From Cryptomeria japonica (Eukaryota; Streptophyta; Pinopsida; Cupressales; Cupressaceae): 60,000 bases of DNA. The notes under the pieces were generated by a model, which saw nothing but the letters and a program-made list of their open reading frames with translations, searched no databases and was not told the origin of the DNA. Where the stretch lies: the NCBI RefSeq assembly GCF_030272615.1, contig NC_081405.1, forward strand, positions 604,195,177 to 604,255,176, read 5' to 3'. A program made the position numbers and the translations under genes. Of this stretch, positions 21,780 to 33,075 are shown in pieces. Within the stretch, counting starts at the first letter, position 1. Every line of letters begins with the position of its first letter.

Positions 21780-21917
21780 TAAAATAAGGTGTATTATTGT
21801 TATAAATGAATTTGACTTGCCTATGCAAAGTTGAAGGGACAACTTTCATTCTATGAATTCAAGGTCTCCCTAATAGAAGGTTATATATCAAATTACCAGG
21901 CATAACATGGATAGGTG
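21780..21917 (-). pseudogene. GEL protease region, downstream half (split by copia B)
   Basis: On the minus strand 21912-21780 reads HVMPGNLIYNLLLGRPWIHR, then MKVVPSTLHRQVKFIYNN. LLGRPWIHRM is the conserved end of the retropepsin-like domain in plant Ty3/gypsy polyproteins. When copia B (21918-28652 plus one AGGTG) is removed, this joins in frame to GHVVLPTP at the end of the upstream half. Confidence 0.82.
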
Positions 21918-22994
21918 TGTTGGTATTTTGGTATGGTTTTGTCATTGATGTCAACACCTACTAAAACACTAGCACTTTGGAGATCCAGCAACATTCACCG
22001 ACAAGCAAATAACTATTGCACAGTTACTAGTATATAGTTCATCGGTAGGATTTAATGGTCACCGGCACTCAGAATGATGTGGAAGACACTTGGTGATGTT
22101 GAAGCCATCATTTGGACATCTTATCTTGGATTTTTGATCATTTGTATATTCATATTTGCATATTTGCTTTTACCGGCAAATAGGTCCAATGTTACCTAGG
22201 GTTACACCGACAGGTTTATCTTTTCCAAATCAGCATGGCACACTAAGGAAATGATTGATTATTGTTGTAAATGCATTAAGCCGACATGTTCAATCAGTTA
22301 TTGCATTGGATGTTATATTATTTATAAAATGTTTTTATTGTAATATCTTGTAGAGCCAACCTACTAAAATTGGTCTTAGGTTATGGTATAAATGTAAGAT
22401 CTTATTTGTAAGATTAAATGTGGAATGCGAAAAAAGAATTGTGTGAAGGTATATGCGAGATTAAGAAGAGCTACACACGAAGACATCATTTGAAGGTGAA
22501 GCTAGGTTTTTGTGAAAGCATATCAGCATTACACCGGTACTGAATCTAGCATATGAAGATGCTTTTTTGTGCAGTACATTCTTATTGGATTTAATCATCC
22601 AACTGTAGTCAATGTGACTCCCATTTTGTGATTGAGCAGTGAGCTCTAGGCTGTTGGCCTTTCTGCATGTGCAAACCCCATTTATGTACACTTACTATCT
22701 ACAGTAGTATCATTTTATTGTGGGTAAGGTTTCCCACCATGGTTTTTCCCCTTACAGGGTTTCCACCTACAAATATTGGTGTTATGTGTTGTGGATGGCT
22801 TTGTATTTATGTTTCATGCATTAATCTTTACTGGTATAGCTATTAATTGTTAAAACTGTCTACCGGCATACTTAACTGGTTTACTGGTATTAAGCATTAA
22901 GTTGGTTAAGTTGTTATTGGTTTGAATTTATTTGACAACTGATTCACCCCCCCCCCCCCCCCCCCCCGCTCTCAGTTGTCTCTAGGACCTAACA
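21918..22994 (+). repeat. Copia B 5' LTR with a 21-base C run
   Basis: The 1077-bp LTR is collinear with 27591-28652. It contains an uninterrupted C run at 22947-22967, where the 3' LTR has 8 C in the same place. The gggtttccacctacaaatat stretch before it matches the cccaccatggtttttcccc leader words seen in the solo LTR. Confidence 0.94.
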
Positions 22995-22996
22995 AT

Positions 22997-23008
22997 TGGT
23001 ATTAGAGC
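22997..23008 (+). promoter_or_regulatory. Copia B primer binding site
   Basis: TGGTATTAGAGC lies two bases after the LTR end, one base different from the canonical Met-tRNA site TGGTATCAGAGC (C to T). Confidence 0.9.
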
Positions 23009-23069
23009 TTAGTCCTCTTTTGCAAAAGTTTAACAACTTGAGGAGATCCACTGCCTACTAATTATTTCG

Positions 23070-24071
23070 GGAAGGACAGCCCTAAACTTGATGGAACCAA
23101 CTATGGCATATGGAAGATCAGAATGGAGACACATCTAAATTGCATTGGTAAAGATGTCTAGGAAGTTACAAAGAAAGGTTACACTGTTGTTGTACCTAGT
23201 CAGCCCAGTCCAACTACCTTGGCTAAAGATGAGGAAAATGATTATAAAGCAAGAGAAGCACTTTTGAGTGCATTATCAAATCAACAAATCATGGGATTAT
23301 CAGATAGGTCTACTGCTAAAGCTATTTGGGATCATTTGGAAACACTAAATGAAGGAGATTCCATAGTCAAAATTGCAAAACTTGAAAGCTTCCGAGTCAG
23401 GTATAAACTTTTGAAAATGAAAGAAGATGAAAGGATTTATGCTTTTATGGAAAGAGTAAATGAAATTGTTTTGGGTATTAAATGTTGTGGAGGAACCTTA
23501 AGTGAGGATGAAATTGTTTCAAAAATCTTAAGAGGATTGCCACTGGCATATAAAATGAAGGTTACTACTATAAATGAGTTAGAACAATGCCTAATACATC
23601 AGTAATTAGGGATACATTGATTGGGAAACTTTCAGCTTTTGAAATTGAAGAATTTGGTCATGTTGCTACTATAAAGATAGTTTAGCCTTTAAAGCATCAA
23701 CATCATCTGCTCCATCATTTGACAAATTTGATTGGAAAGCCTTTTATGCAAGAGAACTTGAAGAAAGAAGGAAAGAAAATGAAGAACTTGAAGAACTTGA
23801 AGCACTATTTGCAAGGAAAATGCCTAAAGGTCCAATTGGAAGTAAGTATGAAGGTAAAGCACCCTTTAAATGTTTTAACTACAATAAGATTGGTCATATG
23901 GCTTCGAGATGCCCTGATAGACATGCTAGACTAAGAGAAGAAGCTAGAAGGACATACAAGCCTAATCCTGAATATCAGAGATACAGATTCAAGAACAAAG
24001 ACAAATCTTGTTACATTGTTGATGAAGGTGTGACTGATGATTCTGATGAGGATCCAGCAGACAATGGATGA
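23070..24071 (+). pseudogene. Copia B gag with zinc knuckle
   Basis: It starts near 23070 with KLDGTNYGIWKIRMETHLN (the copia gag N-terminal motif), interrupted by a TAG at about 23158. Frame 23219-23605 carries AREALLSALSNQQIMGLSD, AIWDHLETLNEGDSIVKIAK and KMKEDERIYAFMERVNEIVL. After a short out-of-frame part (about 23605-23820) the nucleocapsid knuckle appears as CFNYNKIGHMASRCPD, where the second cysteine is Tyr instead of Cys. The protein forms the particle; this copy is non-functional. Confidence 0.88.
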
Positions 24072-24129
24072 GTTTTTGTTGCTACAATAGAAGATCAACT
24101 GACACCTACTACTCAACCGATAGAACAAG

Positions 24130-24542
24130 CCCTAGTAGCTAAAGTTGAAGTAAAGGATGAATGGATCATTGACTCAGGATGCTCACATCATATGACAAGA
24201 GACAAAGGTAAATTCTTGAACTTTCAAGAATACAATGGAGGTTTAGTAAGATTTGGAGATGACAAAGCCTGTTCAATCAAAGGTAATGGTACAATATCTC
24301 TTGATGATAGGCATAACACTGACAATGTTTACTATGTTGAAGGATTAAAGCATAATCTTTTAAGTGTTTGTCAATTAGTTGAGAAAGGATTTCAGTTACA
24401 ATTTAAAAATGGAAAATGCAAAATCATGAATAGAACTAGTTTGGAAATTGCAACCGGTAATCAGACTAGAGGTAATATCTTTCATTTGAATAATAGTGAA
24501 AAGACATGCTTGATTGCACATATAGATGAAAGTTGGTTATGA
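24130..24542 (+). pseudogene. Copia B protease
   Basis: The catalytic start WIIDSGCSHHMTRDKGKF is at about 24163, with DSG as the active-site triad. It is followed by GGLVRFGDDKACSIKGNG, VYYVEGLKHNLLSVCQL and the linker to integrase SWL. The stop after SWL replaces the usual WH of the integrase zinc finger (24540 is TGA where TGG is expected). Confidence 0.88.
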
Positions 24543-25638
24543 CATAAGAGACTCTGTCATGTAAACTTTGATTGCATGGTAAAGATCAGTACTTCTAAGG
24601 TAGTTAGAGATCTACCTAAAATTGTCAAACCTCAGAATACAATATGTAAGGAATGTCAATTTGGAAAACAAGTTAGAGCTAGTTTCAAAAGTATTCTAGA
24701 AAAATCCAATAATGCTCTTGACTTGATTCACATTGATTTATGTGGCCCAGCTAGAACTAAAAGCTTACAAGGTGATAGGTATTTCATGTTAATCATTGAT
24801 GACTATTCTAGAATGTGTTGGGTTACTTTTCTCAGAGAAAAATTAGAAGCACTTGGAAAGTTCAAACTATTCAAAGCAATGGTTGAAAATGAAACCGGTA
24901 AGAAAATCAAATGCTTAAGATCAGATCAAGGAGGAGAATTCACATCTAAGGAATTTAATACATTCTATGAAATGAATGGAATTAGAAGACATCTATCAGC
25001 ACCTCGAACACCACAGCAGAATGGAGTTGTTGAAAGGAAAAATAGAACTATCTTGGATGCAGCAAGAAGTATGTTATCAGAAGTAAATTTACCATGTGTA
25101 TTGGAGAGAAGCAGTCAGCACAATGGTCTATACATTCAACAAAGTTCACATCAAAGGTGAAACCGGTAAGACCCCTCATGAACTATGGTTTGGTAATACT
25201 CCTACTCTTAAGTATTTCAAAATTTTTAGAAGTAAATGTTATATTAGAAGAGATGAGTATATTGGCAAATTTGATCCTAGAAGTGATGAAAGAATATTTC
25301 TTGGTTATTCATCTAAGAGAAAGGCATATAGATGTTTTAACAAGAGATTGCAAAAAATTGTTGAGAGTACAAATGTAAAGATTGATGAACAATTCAGAGG
25401 AACTTCAAGGTATATAGACTCTAAACCAGCAACAGAAATTGTGACAAATGAACCTACACCAAATCCACCGGTACAAAATGAAGATCCAGTTACCCCAATA
25501 CCATCTGAGGATTCCACAGTAATTGAAAAACAACAACAAACTAAGACACCCTGGTATGTAAGATTGAATCATTCAAAAGATCAGATAATTGGAAATAAAT
25601 TTAAAGGAGTTATGACAAGAGGAAGATTGGAAAATTAA
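24543..25638 (+). pseudogene. Copia B integrase and linker
   Basis: The zinc-binding part HKRLCHVNFDC...CKECQFGKQ is followed by the catalytic core: DLIHIDLCGPARTKSLQG, LIIDDYSRMCWVTFLREK, IKCLRSDQGGEFTSKEF and RTPQQNGVVERKNRTI. D, D and E positions are all present. A frameshift at about 25095 separates the C-terminal part (VYTFNKVHIKGETGKTPHEL, then KYFKIFRSKCYIRRDEYIG and IFLGYSSKRKAYRCFNK). A Pro/Thr/acidic linker (about 25430-25550) leads to WYVRLNHSKDQIIG, the start of the reverse transcriptase region, with a stop at 25636. Confidence 0.9.
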
Positions 25639-25659
25639 GAGGTATGTCTTATTTCTCAA

Positions 25660-26660
25660 ATAGAACCATCATTTGTTAATGAGGCATGTGAAGATAAATT
25701 TTGGATTAAAGCTATGGAAGAAGAATTAGAACAAATTGAGAAAAATAACACTTGGACATTAGTTCCCCGGCCTAAAGATAAAAATGTAATTGGAACCAAA
25801 TGGGTATTCAGAAATAAACTTAATGAAGATGGTAAGGTTGTCAGAAATAACGCAAGACTAGTATGTAAGGGATATTCTCAGAAAGAAGGAGTTGATTACA
25901 ATGAAACCTTTGCACCGGTAGCTAGAATTAAGGCAGTCGGATTATTCTTGGCCTTTGCAGCTCACAAGAACTACAAAGTTTATCAAATGGATATTAAATG
26001 TGCATTTTTGAATGGAGATCTTGAAGAGGAAGTATACATTGAACAACCTGATGGATTTTCTTTGACAGATGACAATGATATGGTTTGCAGGTTAAGGAAA
26101 GCTCTGTATGGACTGAAATAAACCCCAAGAGCTTGGTATGCAAGATTGGATAAGTATCTTTTAAAGATTGGTTTTACTAAAGGAAATGCAGATAGCAATT
26201 TATATTACAAAATAACTAATGATGGCATCTTGATTATATAAGTATTTGTTGATGATATAATCTTTGGAGGAGAAGATGTCTATGTAAGGAATTTTCTACT
26301 AAAATGTAGCAAGAATTTGAAATGTCTATGATTGGAGAAATAAAATTCTTTTTAGGATTGCAGATTTCACAGACTGACAAAGGTATATTCTTGAGTCAAT
26401 CCAAATACTTAAAAGAGTTACTAAAGAAATTTGGGATGGAGAACTCTAAACCGGTAAGCACAACTATGACTACAAATGACAAATTATCTCAAAGGGATGA
26501 ATCTACACTTGTTAATCCAACTAGATACAAATCTATGATAGGAGGTTTAATGTATTTGACACAAACCAAACCTGATATTATGAATGTAGTATGTATTGTT
26601 TCTAGATTTCAAAGTAATCCTAGACAAAATCATGAATCAATAGTAAAAAGGATTTTCTAG
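25660..26660 (+). pseudogene. Copia B reverse transcriptase
   Basis: Frame 25714-26121 carries [60 protein letters not shown] and ALYGLK, then a TAA where QAPRAW normally follows (here TPRAWYARL). The active-site block is VFVDDIIFGGEDV at about 26245. Frame 26322-26660 continues with EIKFFLGLQISQTDKGIFLS, YLKELLKKFGMENSKPVST and YKSMIGGLMYLTQTKPDIM. Several single-base defects block translation. Confidence 0.92.
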
Positions 26661-27200
26661 TACTTACAAGGCACTATAAATCTTGGATTATGGTATCCTA
26701 GAGATGAAAACTTTGAATTATGTGCATACACAGATGCAAATTAGGCAAGAGATGTGGATGACAGAAAAAGCACCACTGATGAAGCATTCTTTCTTGGAAA
26801 TAGACTAGTTTCTTGGTTGAGTAAGAAACAAAGTTGTACATCTTTATCAACAGTAGAATCAGAATATGTTGCAGCAGCAACCAACTGTACACAGTACTAT
26901 GGCTTAAGAAAATGTTGAAAGACATAAAGGTAAAATGCAAAGAACCTATTACCATATATTGTGATAACACTGCAGCAGTTGATATATCTAAGAATCCAGT
27001 ACTACATTCTAAAACAAAACATGTTTCTATCAAATTCAATTTTCTAAGGGAAAAAGTTAAAGAAAAGGAGATAAAATCGGTTTATGTGAAAACTAAAGAA
27101 TAGCTTGCAGATATTTTCACAAAACCTTTGCCTAAGGAGACTTTTGAATATCTCAGAGATCAGCTTGGAGTCATACCACCACCAGTAGAGACTTAGATAG
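26661..27200 (+). pseudogene. Copia B RNase H
   Basis: It includes YLQGTINLGLWYPRDENFEL, CAYTDAN(stop)ARDVDDRKS, FFLGNRLVSWLSKKQSCTSL and STVESEYVAAATNCTQ. Frame 26834-27103 then gives TIYCDNTAAVDISKNPVLHS and KTKHVSIKFNFLREKVKEKE, and after a stop LADIFTKPLPKETFEYLRDQ. The last is the usual C-terminal end of the copia polyprotein. The remaining 27200-27575 is a non-coding leader to the polypurine tract containing three agggggaga-type purine boxes. Confidence 0.9.
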
Positions 27201-27575
27201 TTGATGATTGTCATCAACCGATAGAATTAACAGACAAATCTTTTACTCCTTTCTTTGATGAGGAAGCTACTTCTTAGGGGGAGTAGTTGGTATATTGAAT
27301 TGATTGGTATTTTGTATATGAACTTGGTTTTATTATAACTTTGGCATTTGATGTCAAAGGGGGAGAGATATCTATGGAAAAACACATTATCTTTTAGAGA
27401 GATTGGTATGCAAACTTTGGATAACACATGTTGCTCCCAGGGGGAGAGATTGTTGTTTGGGAGAGACTGTTACTCTCTCTATTCTGGTTATGATCTTTTT
27501 AGATTGTTGGTTTTTGGTATTTGGTATTTCTGTTTTGGCACTTTGATGGTTTTTCCATCCTATGTTGCCATCAAT

Positions 27576-27590
27576 GCCAAAGGGGGAGAT
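27576..27590 (+). promoter_or_regulatory. Copia B polypurine tract
   Basis: gccaaagggggagat abuts the 3' LTR start TGTTGG. Earlier copies of the same kind of tract lie at about 27270 (cttagggggagtag), 27358 (agggggagagat) and 27439 (cagggggagagatt). Confidence 0.88.
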
Positions 27591-28652
27591 TGTTGGTATT
27601 TTGGTATGGCTTTGTCATTGATGTCAACACCTACTAAAACACTAGCACTTTGGAGATCCAATAGCATTCACCGACAAGCAAGTAACTATTGCACAGTTAC
27701 TAGTATATAGTTCACTGATAGGATTTAATGATCACCAACACTCAGAATGATGTTGAAGACACTTGATGATGTCGAAGACATTGTTTGGACATCTTGTCCT
27801 AGAGTTTTGATGATTGGTATATTCATATTTGCATATTTTCTTTTACTGACAAATAGGTCCAGGGTTACCTAGGGTTACTTCGGCAGGTTTATCTTTTCCA
27901 GATCAGCATGGCACGCTAAGGAAATGATTAATTATTATTGTAAATGCATTAAGATGACATGTTCAATCGGTTATTGCATCGGATATTATATTATTTGTAA
28001 AATATTTTTATTGTAATATCTTGTAGAGCCGACCTACTAAAATTGGTCTTACGTTATGGTATAAATGTAAGATCTTATTTGTAAGATTGAATGTGGAATG
28101 CGAAAAAAGAATTGTGTGAAGGTATATGAGAGATTAAGTAGAGCTATACACGAAGACATCATTTGAAGGTGAAGCTAGGTTTTTGTGAAAGCATATCAGC
28201 ATTACACTAGTACTGAATCTAGCATATGAAGATGTTTTTTTGTGCAGTACATTCTTTCTGGATTTAACCATCCAACTGTAGTCAATGTGACTCCCATTTT
28301 GTGATTGAGCAGTGAGCTCTAGGCTATTGGCCTTTCTGCATGTGCAGACCCCATTTATGTACACTTACTATCTGAAGTAGTATCATCTGATTGTGGGTAA
28401 GGTTTCCCACCATGGTTTTTCCCCTTACAGGGTTTCCACTTACAAATATTGTTGTTATGTGTTGTGGATGACTTTGTATTTATGTTTCATGCATTAATCT
28501 TTACCAGTATAGCTATTAACTGTTAAAACTATCTACCGCCATACTTAACTGGTTTACCAGTATTAAGCATTAAGTTGGTTAAGTTGTTTTTGGTTTGAAT
28601 TTATTTGACAACTGATTCACCCCCCCCTCTCAGTTGTCTCCAGTACCTAACA
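27591..28652 (+). repeat. Copia B 3' LTR
   Basis: The 1062-bp LTR is collinear with the 5' LTR apart from scattered substitutions and the shorter C run (8 C at about 28620-28627). It is followed by the AGGTG target duplication at 28653. Confidence 0.94.
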
Positions 28653-28657
28653 AGGTG

Positions 28658-29130
28658 TAGGTAACACAACATGACCTACCTTAATGGGCAAGGTTATGAC
28701 ACCTTGACATTGTTTAGCAACATTATCAAAGCCTCGAATAGAAAGAGAAGAAGGTTCGATGAGAGAATGATCCACTTTAATCTTATCCAATAAGTCCACA
28801 CCACAAACATTAAGGCTAGACCCATTGTCCACAAGGGTTTGTCTTATAGCACTGTCATGGATAATAACCACAATCATAAGAGGATCATATTTATTTTGGA
28901 TTTCAAGTGAAGGTAACTTATCTTGTGTGAATACAATTTGAGCTTTGGATTTGTTTGTAGGATCAATCAAAGTGAACATGTTATTAGGTGTCACTGCAGG
29001 TGGGACATAAAATTTTTTCAAAGCATCTTGTAACAACCCATGATAAGCAGGTGAATTTTGAACCAAATCCCAAATAAAAATCTTAGCAGGAGTAGCCTTA
29101 AGTTGTTCAATGAGATCTTACTCCTTGCTA
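28658..29130 (-). pseudogene. GEL pre-protease and retropepsin-like domain, upstream half
   Basis: On the minus strand a broken start (DLIEQLKATPAKIFIWDLVQ) leads into frame 29066-28647: SPAYHGLLQDALKKFYVPPA, a linker, then LVDNGSSLNVCGVDLLDKI, followed by LIEPSSLSIRGFDNVAKQCQ and GVITLPIKVGHVVLPTP. The D-[NT]-G-S core is the aspartic protease active site (DNGSS here), as in the plant Ty3/gypsy lineages whose protease reads VDNGSxLNVC. The frame is closed artificially by the copia B insertion and resumes at 21912. Function would be polyprotein cleavage. Confidence 0.85.
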
Positions 29131-29135
29131 AGATT

Positions 29136-30817
29136 TTATATATGAGGTGCTTGTGGAAGAATAGGTTGAGAGGGAGGAAGTGAAGGTGGAATAAATGGAG
29201 GAGAACTAGGTTGCCTATTGTTTCTTGTGTTGTAAGTATGAGCAACCATATTATAACTCTCTCTAGAAATTTTCTTAGCATACTCATAAGGGCTCTTAGT
29301 AGGATAACCTCCTTGCATAGTAATAATAGTTTTCTTAGGAGTGTAAAAAGAATCATTAGCATAACCACCTTGAACCACTAAGATAGGCTTACGTGGGGAA
29401 TTTTGAGAAGGACAAGCACCTTGAACTATGAAGAGAGGTTTATTAGGTGTTTCATTCACATGTATCAAATTGATTGAATATGGTTTAGGAATAACAAAGG
29501 TGTCCTTAGAAGAATAATGAACAAGATTGTTGGAAGAATTGTTGATAGTCTCTTCTTGCCCCAAAGTGTTATCATAGATAAGATGAATTTTAGGAGGGAG
29601 ACTAGGGGTAGGCATTGATGTTTTAGGAGGAAAATTATGAGTAGGAAAGGATCTACATGGGGAATAAACTCTCTAGGATAAGGATTAACATTACACTTTA
29701 AAGTCACACCTTTGAGAGGGAGATATTTGAAAAATATGTTAACCATCTTGTCTTGAACTAGGCTATCCTTATGATTAGAACCAAGTTGAGGAGAGGGAGA
29801 TGCTTTATTTTTAGAGGGAGAATGATTGAGATTCATGGAAGGTGGGAGGCTATCAAGGGAGTTGTCAATCATGATTTTATCCCCTTTGGATAGGGTTCTC
29901 TCATGGGGGAGAGAATAATCAACACCTTCTTCTAATGGTTCATCCCAAATAGTGAGGTCATTAGGAAAAGTATTAGAAATATCTTGCACAAAGATGTCCT
30001 TATTACTATTTCCAATTTTGGGAGAAGAGATAACATTGTTCATTAATTCTTCATCCTTAGGAAGGAGAGAATCACATGTATTTAAATCATCTTGTTTCCT
30101 CAAAATGTCTTCAATAGGATCTTTAGGGGAGAGAGAATTAAGGAAATTTATTATGATTTCATCTTCTTTCCCTAAGGCATATTTAGGGGTAAGGCAAACT
30201 TTAGGAGAAGGGAAATCATTTCTCATTAATGCATTATCTCTAGTGCGAATTTTGTTGGAATCAAAAGAGGAAATGCCTTCACTAGGAAAAGTGGAGACAA
30301 TACCATCTTCTAGGACAAAATTAACCCCATGAGGGGAGTATTCCTTAGGAAGGAGATGAACATATTTCTCTAGAGATTCATTCTTAGGAAGGAGATCTTT
30401 GAAAGAAGTGCTCATAACCTCTTGTTGTTCTAACATGCCCCCATTGGTAAGACCAAATTTAGGAGAAGATAAGTCAATATCCATCAATAGCTTTTCAATT
30501 AGAGAGGAATCATGTAAGGAAGATAAAGTAACATTAAAAAAGGTTCTTATGATATCATCCTCTTCTTCTAAGATAGCAAGATGGGAAGGGCACATCTTAG
30601 GAGAATTGTCAAGATCACTCTTCAAATCTTCATCCTCAGAGCATGGGAGAGATTTGAAGGGATTGGTAACAACTCTTTTAGGCAATAAAATGTTGCCATA
30701 GATAGGAGGTGGTTCTATAAGAGATGGAAAAATTGAAACAAGGGAAGGTAACCCATTATCACATTTAGGAAATGAATGCATCATGACAAAAAAAATTCTT
30801 CTTTCAAATGATAACAT
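29136..30817 (-). pseudogene. GEL long gag-like open region of unknown fold
   Basis: Frame 30817-29465 is open for 450 codons and frame 29615-29136 continues after a frameshift near 29640. The first part is acidic, Ser/Leu/Pro-rich and internally repetitive: LLPK/SLPK-type motifs recur (KDLLPKNESL, VHLLPKEYS, DSLLPKDEE, NSLSPKDPIE, NDFPSPKVCLTP). The second part has repeated QGGY/VQGG motifs (FIVQGACPSQ, VVQGGYANDS, TMQGGYPTKS) and a Pro-rich tail. I do not see a standard gag zinc knuckle. Position upstream of the protease implies a gag or spacer role. The in-frame repetition may explain its unusual length. Confidence 0.65.
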
Positions 30818-31105
30818 ATGTGAAATAGAAGAAAATGTTCAATTTTAACCAATGAAAGTACTCCAAATGTTGATTTAGAAAATGAAATTTATGATTGAAA
30901 TGTGTTTCAAAATAATATCTGAAATTAATGATCCAAATAAAGCTATCCACAAGTTCAATTTTGAATTGAAAAATTAGGGTTTTAGAAAAATTAACCTCTA
31001 AATTTTGAAATTTGCAAGGAATTCAAACTTATAAATGTAAATTTGAATTTAAAATAGTAGGAAAACTCAAATATGAAAACATAAATCAGAATTGAAGAAG
31101 GTTGG

Positions 31106-31126
31106 ATTCACATTGGTTTCACCAAA
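31106..31126 (-). promoter_or_regulatory. Possible GEL primer binding site
   Basis: On the minus strand, two to three bases inside the LTR end, the sequence reads TGGTGAAACCAATGTGAA. A TGG start at this spacing is what a tRNA-primed site looks like, but I cannot assign a tRNA from memory, and it is not the Met site used by the copia elements here. Confidence 0.4.
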
Positions 31127-31127
31127 A

Positions 31128-32507
31128 TGTGGTAGCGGGAAAAGCGAGATCAGTTGACTAGGACCTAATCCCACTTTTGCTAACACATTGGGAATACGAA
31201 AGAGCCTAGGGAGGTAGATCACTTTGGCTACTTATTGTGGGAAAGAGAGAGCCAAGGATTACCTCTTAGGGTTTCTATTCCTCTTGTTGCAAATAATGAG
31301 AAAAACTAGGGTTTGATTGGTCAACTAGACTAGGAGATGAAGAATGAAGCACAAATGAACTTGAAATTGAACAAACTTGCAGATCTGAAATTGAGATACT
31401 GAAAGCATAAAAGGGAGAGGATTCTGGATGTGTACTTGATGTTGTAAATTGACAAAAAATGACTTGGACTAGGGCACCATGCCACTGTCCTATTTCTACA
31501 AATAGGAGATTACAAATCTTATGACCTGAACTTGCAACCAGCTCAAAACCATGGAAAAGAAGAGGGACCATGGTACCATGCCACTGTCCTGGGAAGGACC
31601 AGGGCACCACACCCCTGTCCTGCATATATTAGGGCAAATTTGATGATTCTAGGTGATTCCTGTGCCTTTTGTTGAGCTGAAAGTGCCTCCGGGTACTTGT
31701 TTCTACACCTGCAACAATCCCCAATGGAGAGATACTCCCACTAGATCTCCTATTATTCTTCAATGTATTCAAGGCTCCTAATTGATGATGGATGATTGAC
31801 AAATGATTGATTAATTTTGTTGAAGACTCCATATAGGCTTCTCTTTCATTACATAGAAGGCTCCTTATGCTTGCTTTGCAGAAAACTCCCTATGCTTGCT
31901 TTGCAGAAAACTCCCTTAGATTAGAGAGATCTTAGTTCTTAGTTCCCTTCAAATGAAGAAAGAGAGCTCTTATGTATGAAACCCTAGATCTTAATTTTGA
32001 CTTAATTCTGCCTTTAGGATGACCTAGGAATTGAATTTTCTACCAATCTTTTGGGGTTAAGCATTATAATATAATAGAATTGTGCTCTCGAAATTTCGAG
32101 GAAAAAGCCAAGGACCGTGGTGGGAACGCACATGGTCTGACTAACTTTTCACCTAATTTTCAAGGCTATTAGATATGATGATATTAGAGAGAATCCCAAA
32201 GTTATAGCTAATTTTGATGTGTTTTTATATGTGAAATTAGGCCTTAAAGGTCGAAATAAGACATAATTAGGGTTTATGATTAGATGATTTATTGGAGGAA
32301 TAAAATAAAAAGGGTCACACTTAGGGTAAAGGGCCCAATTTTATAATGTATGAATTGATGAAATATGACTTTAGATTTAATTAAATTAATTAATTAAATG
32401 CTTAAAGTAAAATTAGAAATGCAAGATGCAAGACACACCAAGACGGGTGCTAACCTAAGTGTGAAATCATACCACACTAGCAAGGGTGTACAATTTATGA
32501 CACTACA
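31128..32507 (-). repeat. GEL 5' LTR
   Basis: On the plus strand it runs TGTGGTAGCGGG...GACACTACA, giving TG...CA with a short inverted terminal similarity (TGTGGTAG and TGTAGTGT). It aligns with 1-258 plus 9483-10433. The right boundary is fixed by loss of alignment after ...cactaca; the left boundary is inferred from the TG dinucleotide and the candidate primer site because the matching part of the other LTR lies outside the window. Length is about 1380 bp. Confidence 0.8.
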
Positions 32508-33075
32508 TGAATTAATCTAAATAAGATAATGAACTATTTTGGTGCCCAACTCATGGCGTAGAGTGCTAGTACAGGCCCAGCATGAGTTTGGGAAGGCCTT
32601 GTAGAGGCAAACCAAACTCCCTTGATTCTCTCAAAAGTTGAGATGGTTCCACATGGGTATCACAAGTGTAGGGGCGTAAGGCCTGAGGATATCCCTATTT
32701 GTATGGTGATGGAATATGATGAAACTCTTCCCTACATGTGTCCTAGTTACCTATGCTCTATTGTTTTGGTAGCCTCTAGCATTTTTTGTCTTTGTGATTA
32801 TATCTCATTATAGTTGTTGTGGTGTTTTGTGTCCTTTTGTTGTTAGGTGCCAACCTAGGTGTAGACTATGTCTAGGACCTTGTGTCATTCTCTAGAGCAT
32901 AGGGGGTGGTTCCTTATTGGTTCCACATGGTTGAGTGGTTTGATTCCTTCTTCCATTAGGATTTTCTCCTTCATTGGATGTTCGTGTGCGATGATGAGGA
33001 TTGTTTATCTCTATAGCTTGTACTTGGATTCTTGGAGCTGATTATAATGTATCTTATGGATTGGATAGACTTTGT
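32508..33075. other. Sequence between GEL and copia C; nothing recognised
   Basis: It is moderately GC-rich for this window with no frame over 63 codons and no recognised motif. Its last 43 bases (33032-33074) are similar to 58032-58075 just beyond the other end of copia C. Confidence 0.5.

Larger units (their letters stand above)
21918..28652 (+). mobile_element. Copia B: full-length Ty1/copia retrotransposon inserted in GEL protease
   Basis: LTRs 21918-22994 and 27591-28652 both begin TGTTGGTATTTTGGTATGG and end ...CCTAACA. The target duplication is AGGTG (21913-21917 and 28653-28657). The order is 5' LTR, Met primer site, gag, protease, integrase, reverse transcriptase, RNase H, polypurine tract, 3' LTR. 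Frames are long but interrupted by a handful of stops and frameshifts, so it was probably intact until fairly recently on the scale of this locus. Confidence 0.96.

Noticed and set aside
26698-27039. 113-codon open frame on the minus strand
   Set aside because: It is antisense to the copia B RNase H region, which has clear motifs on the plus strand.
29952-30701. Two open frames of 100-126 codons on the plus strand
   Set aside because: They mirror the repetitive gag-like frame of GEL on the minus strand and show no motifs.
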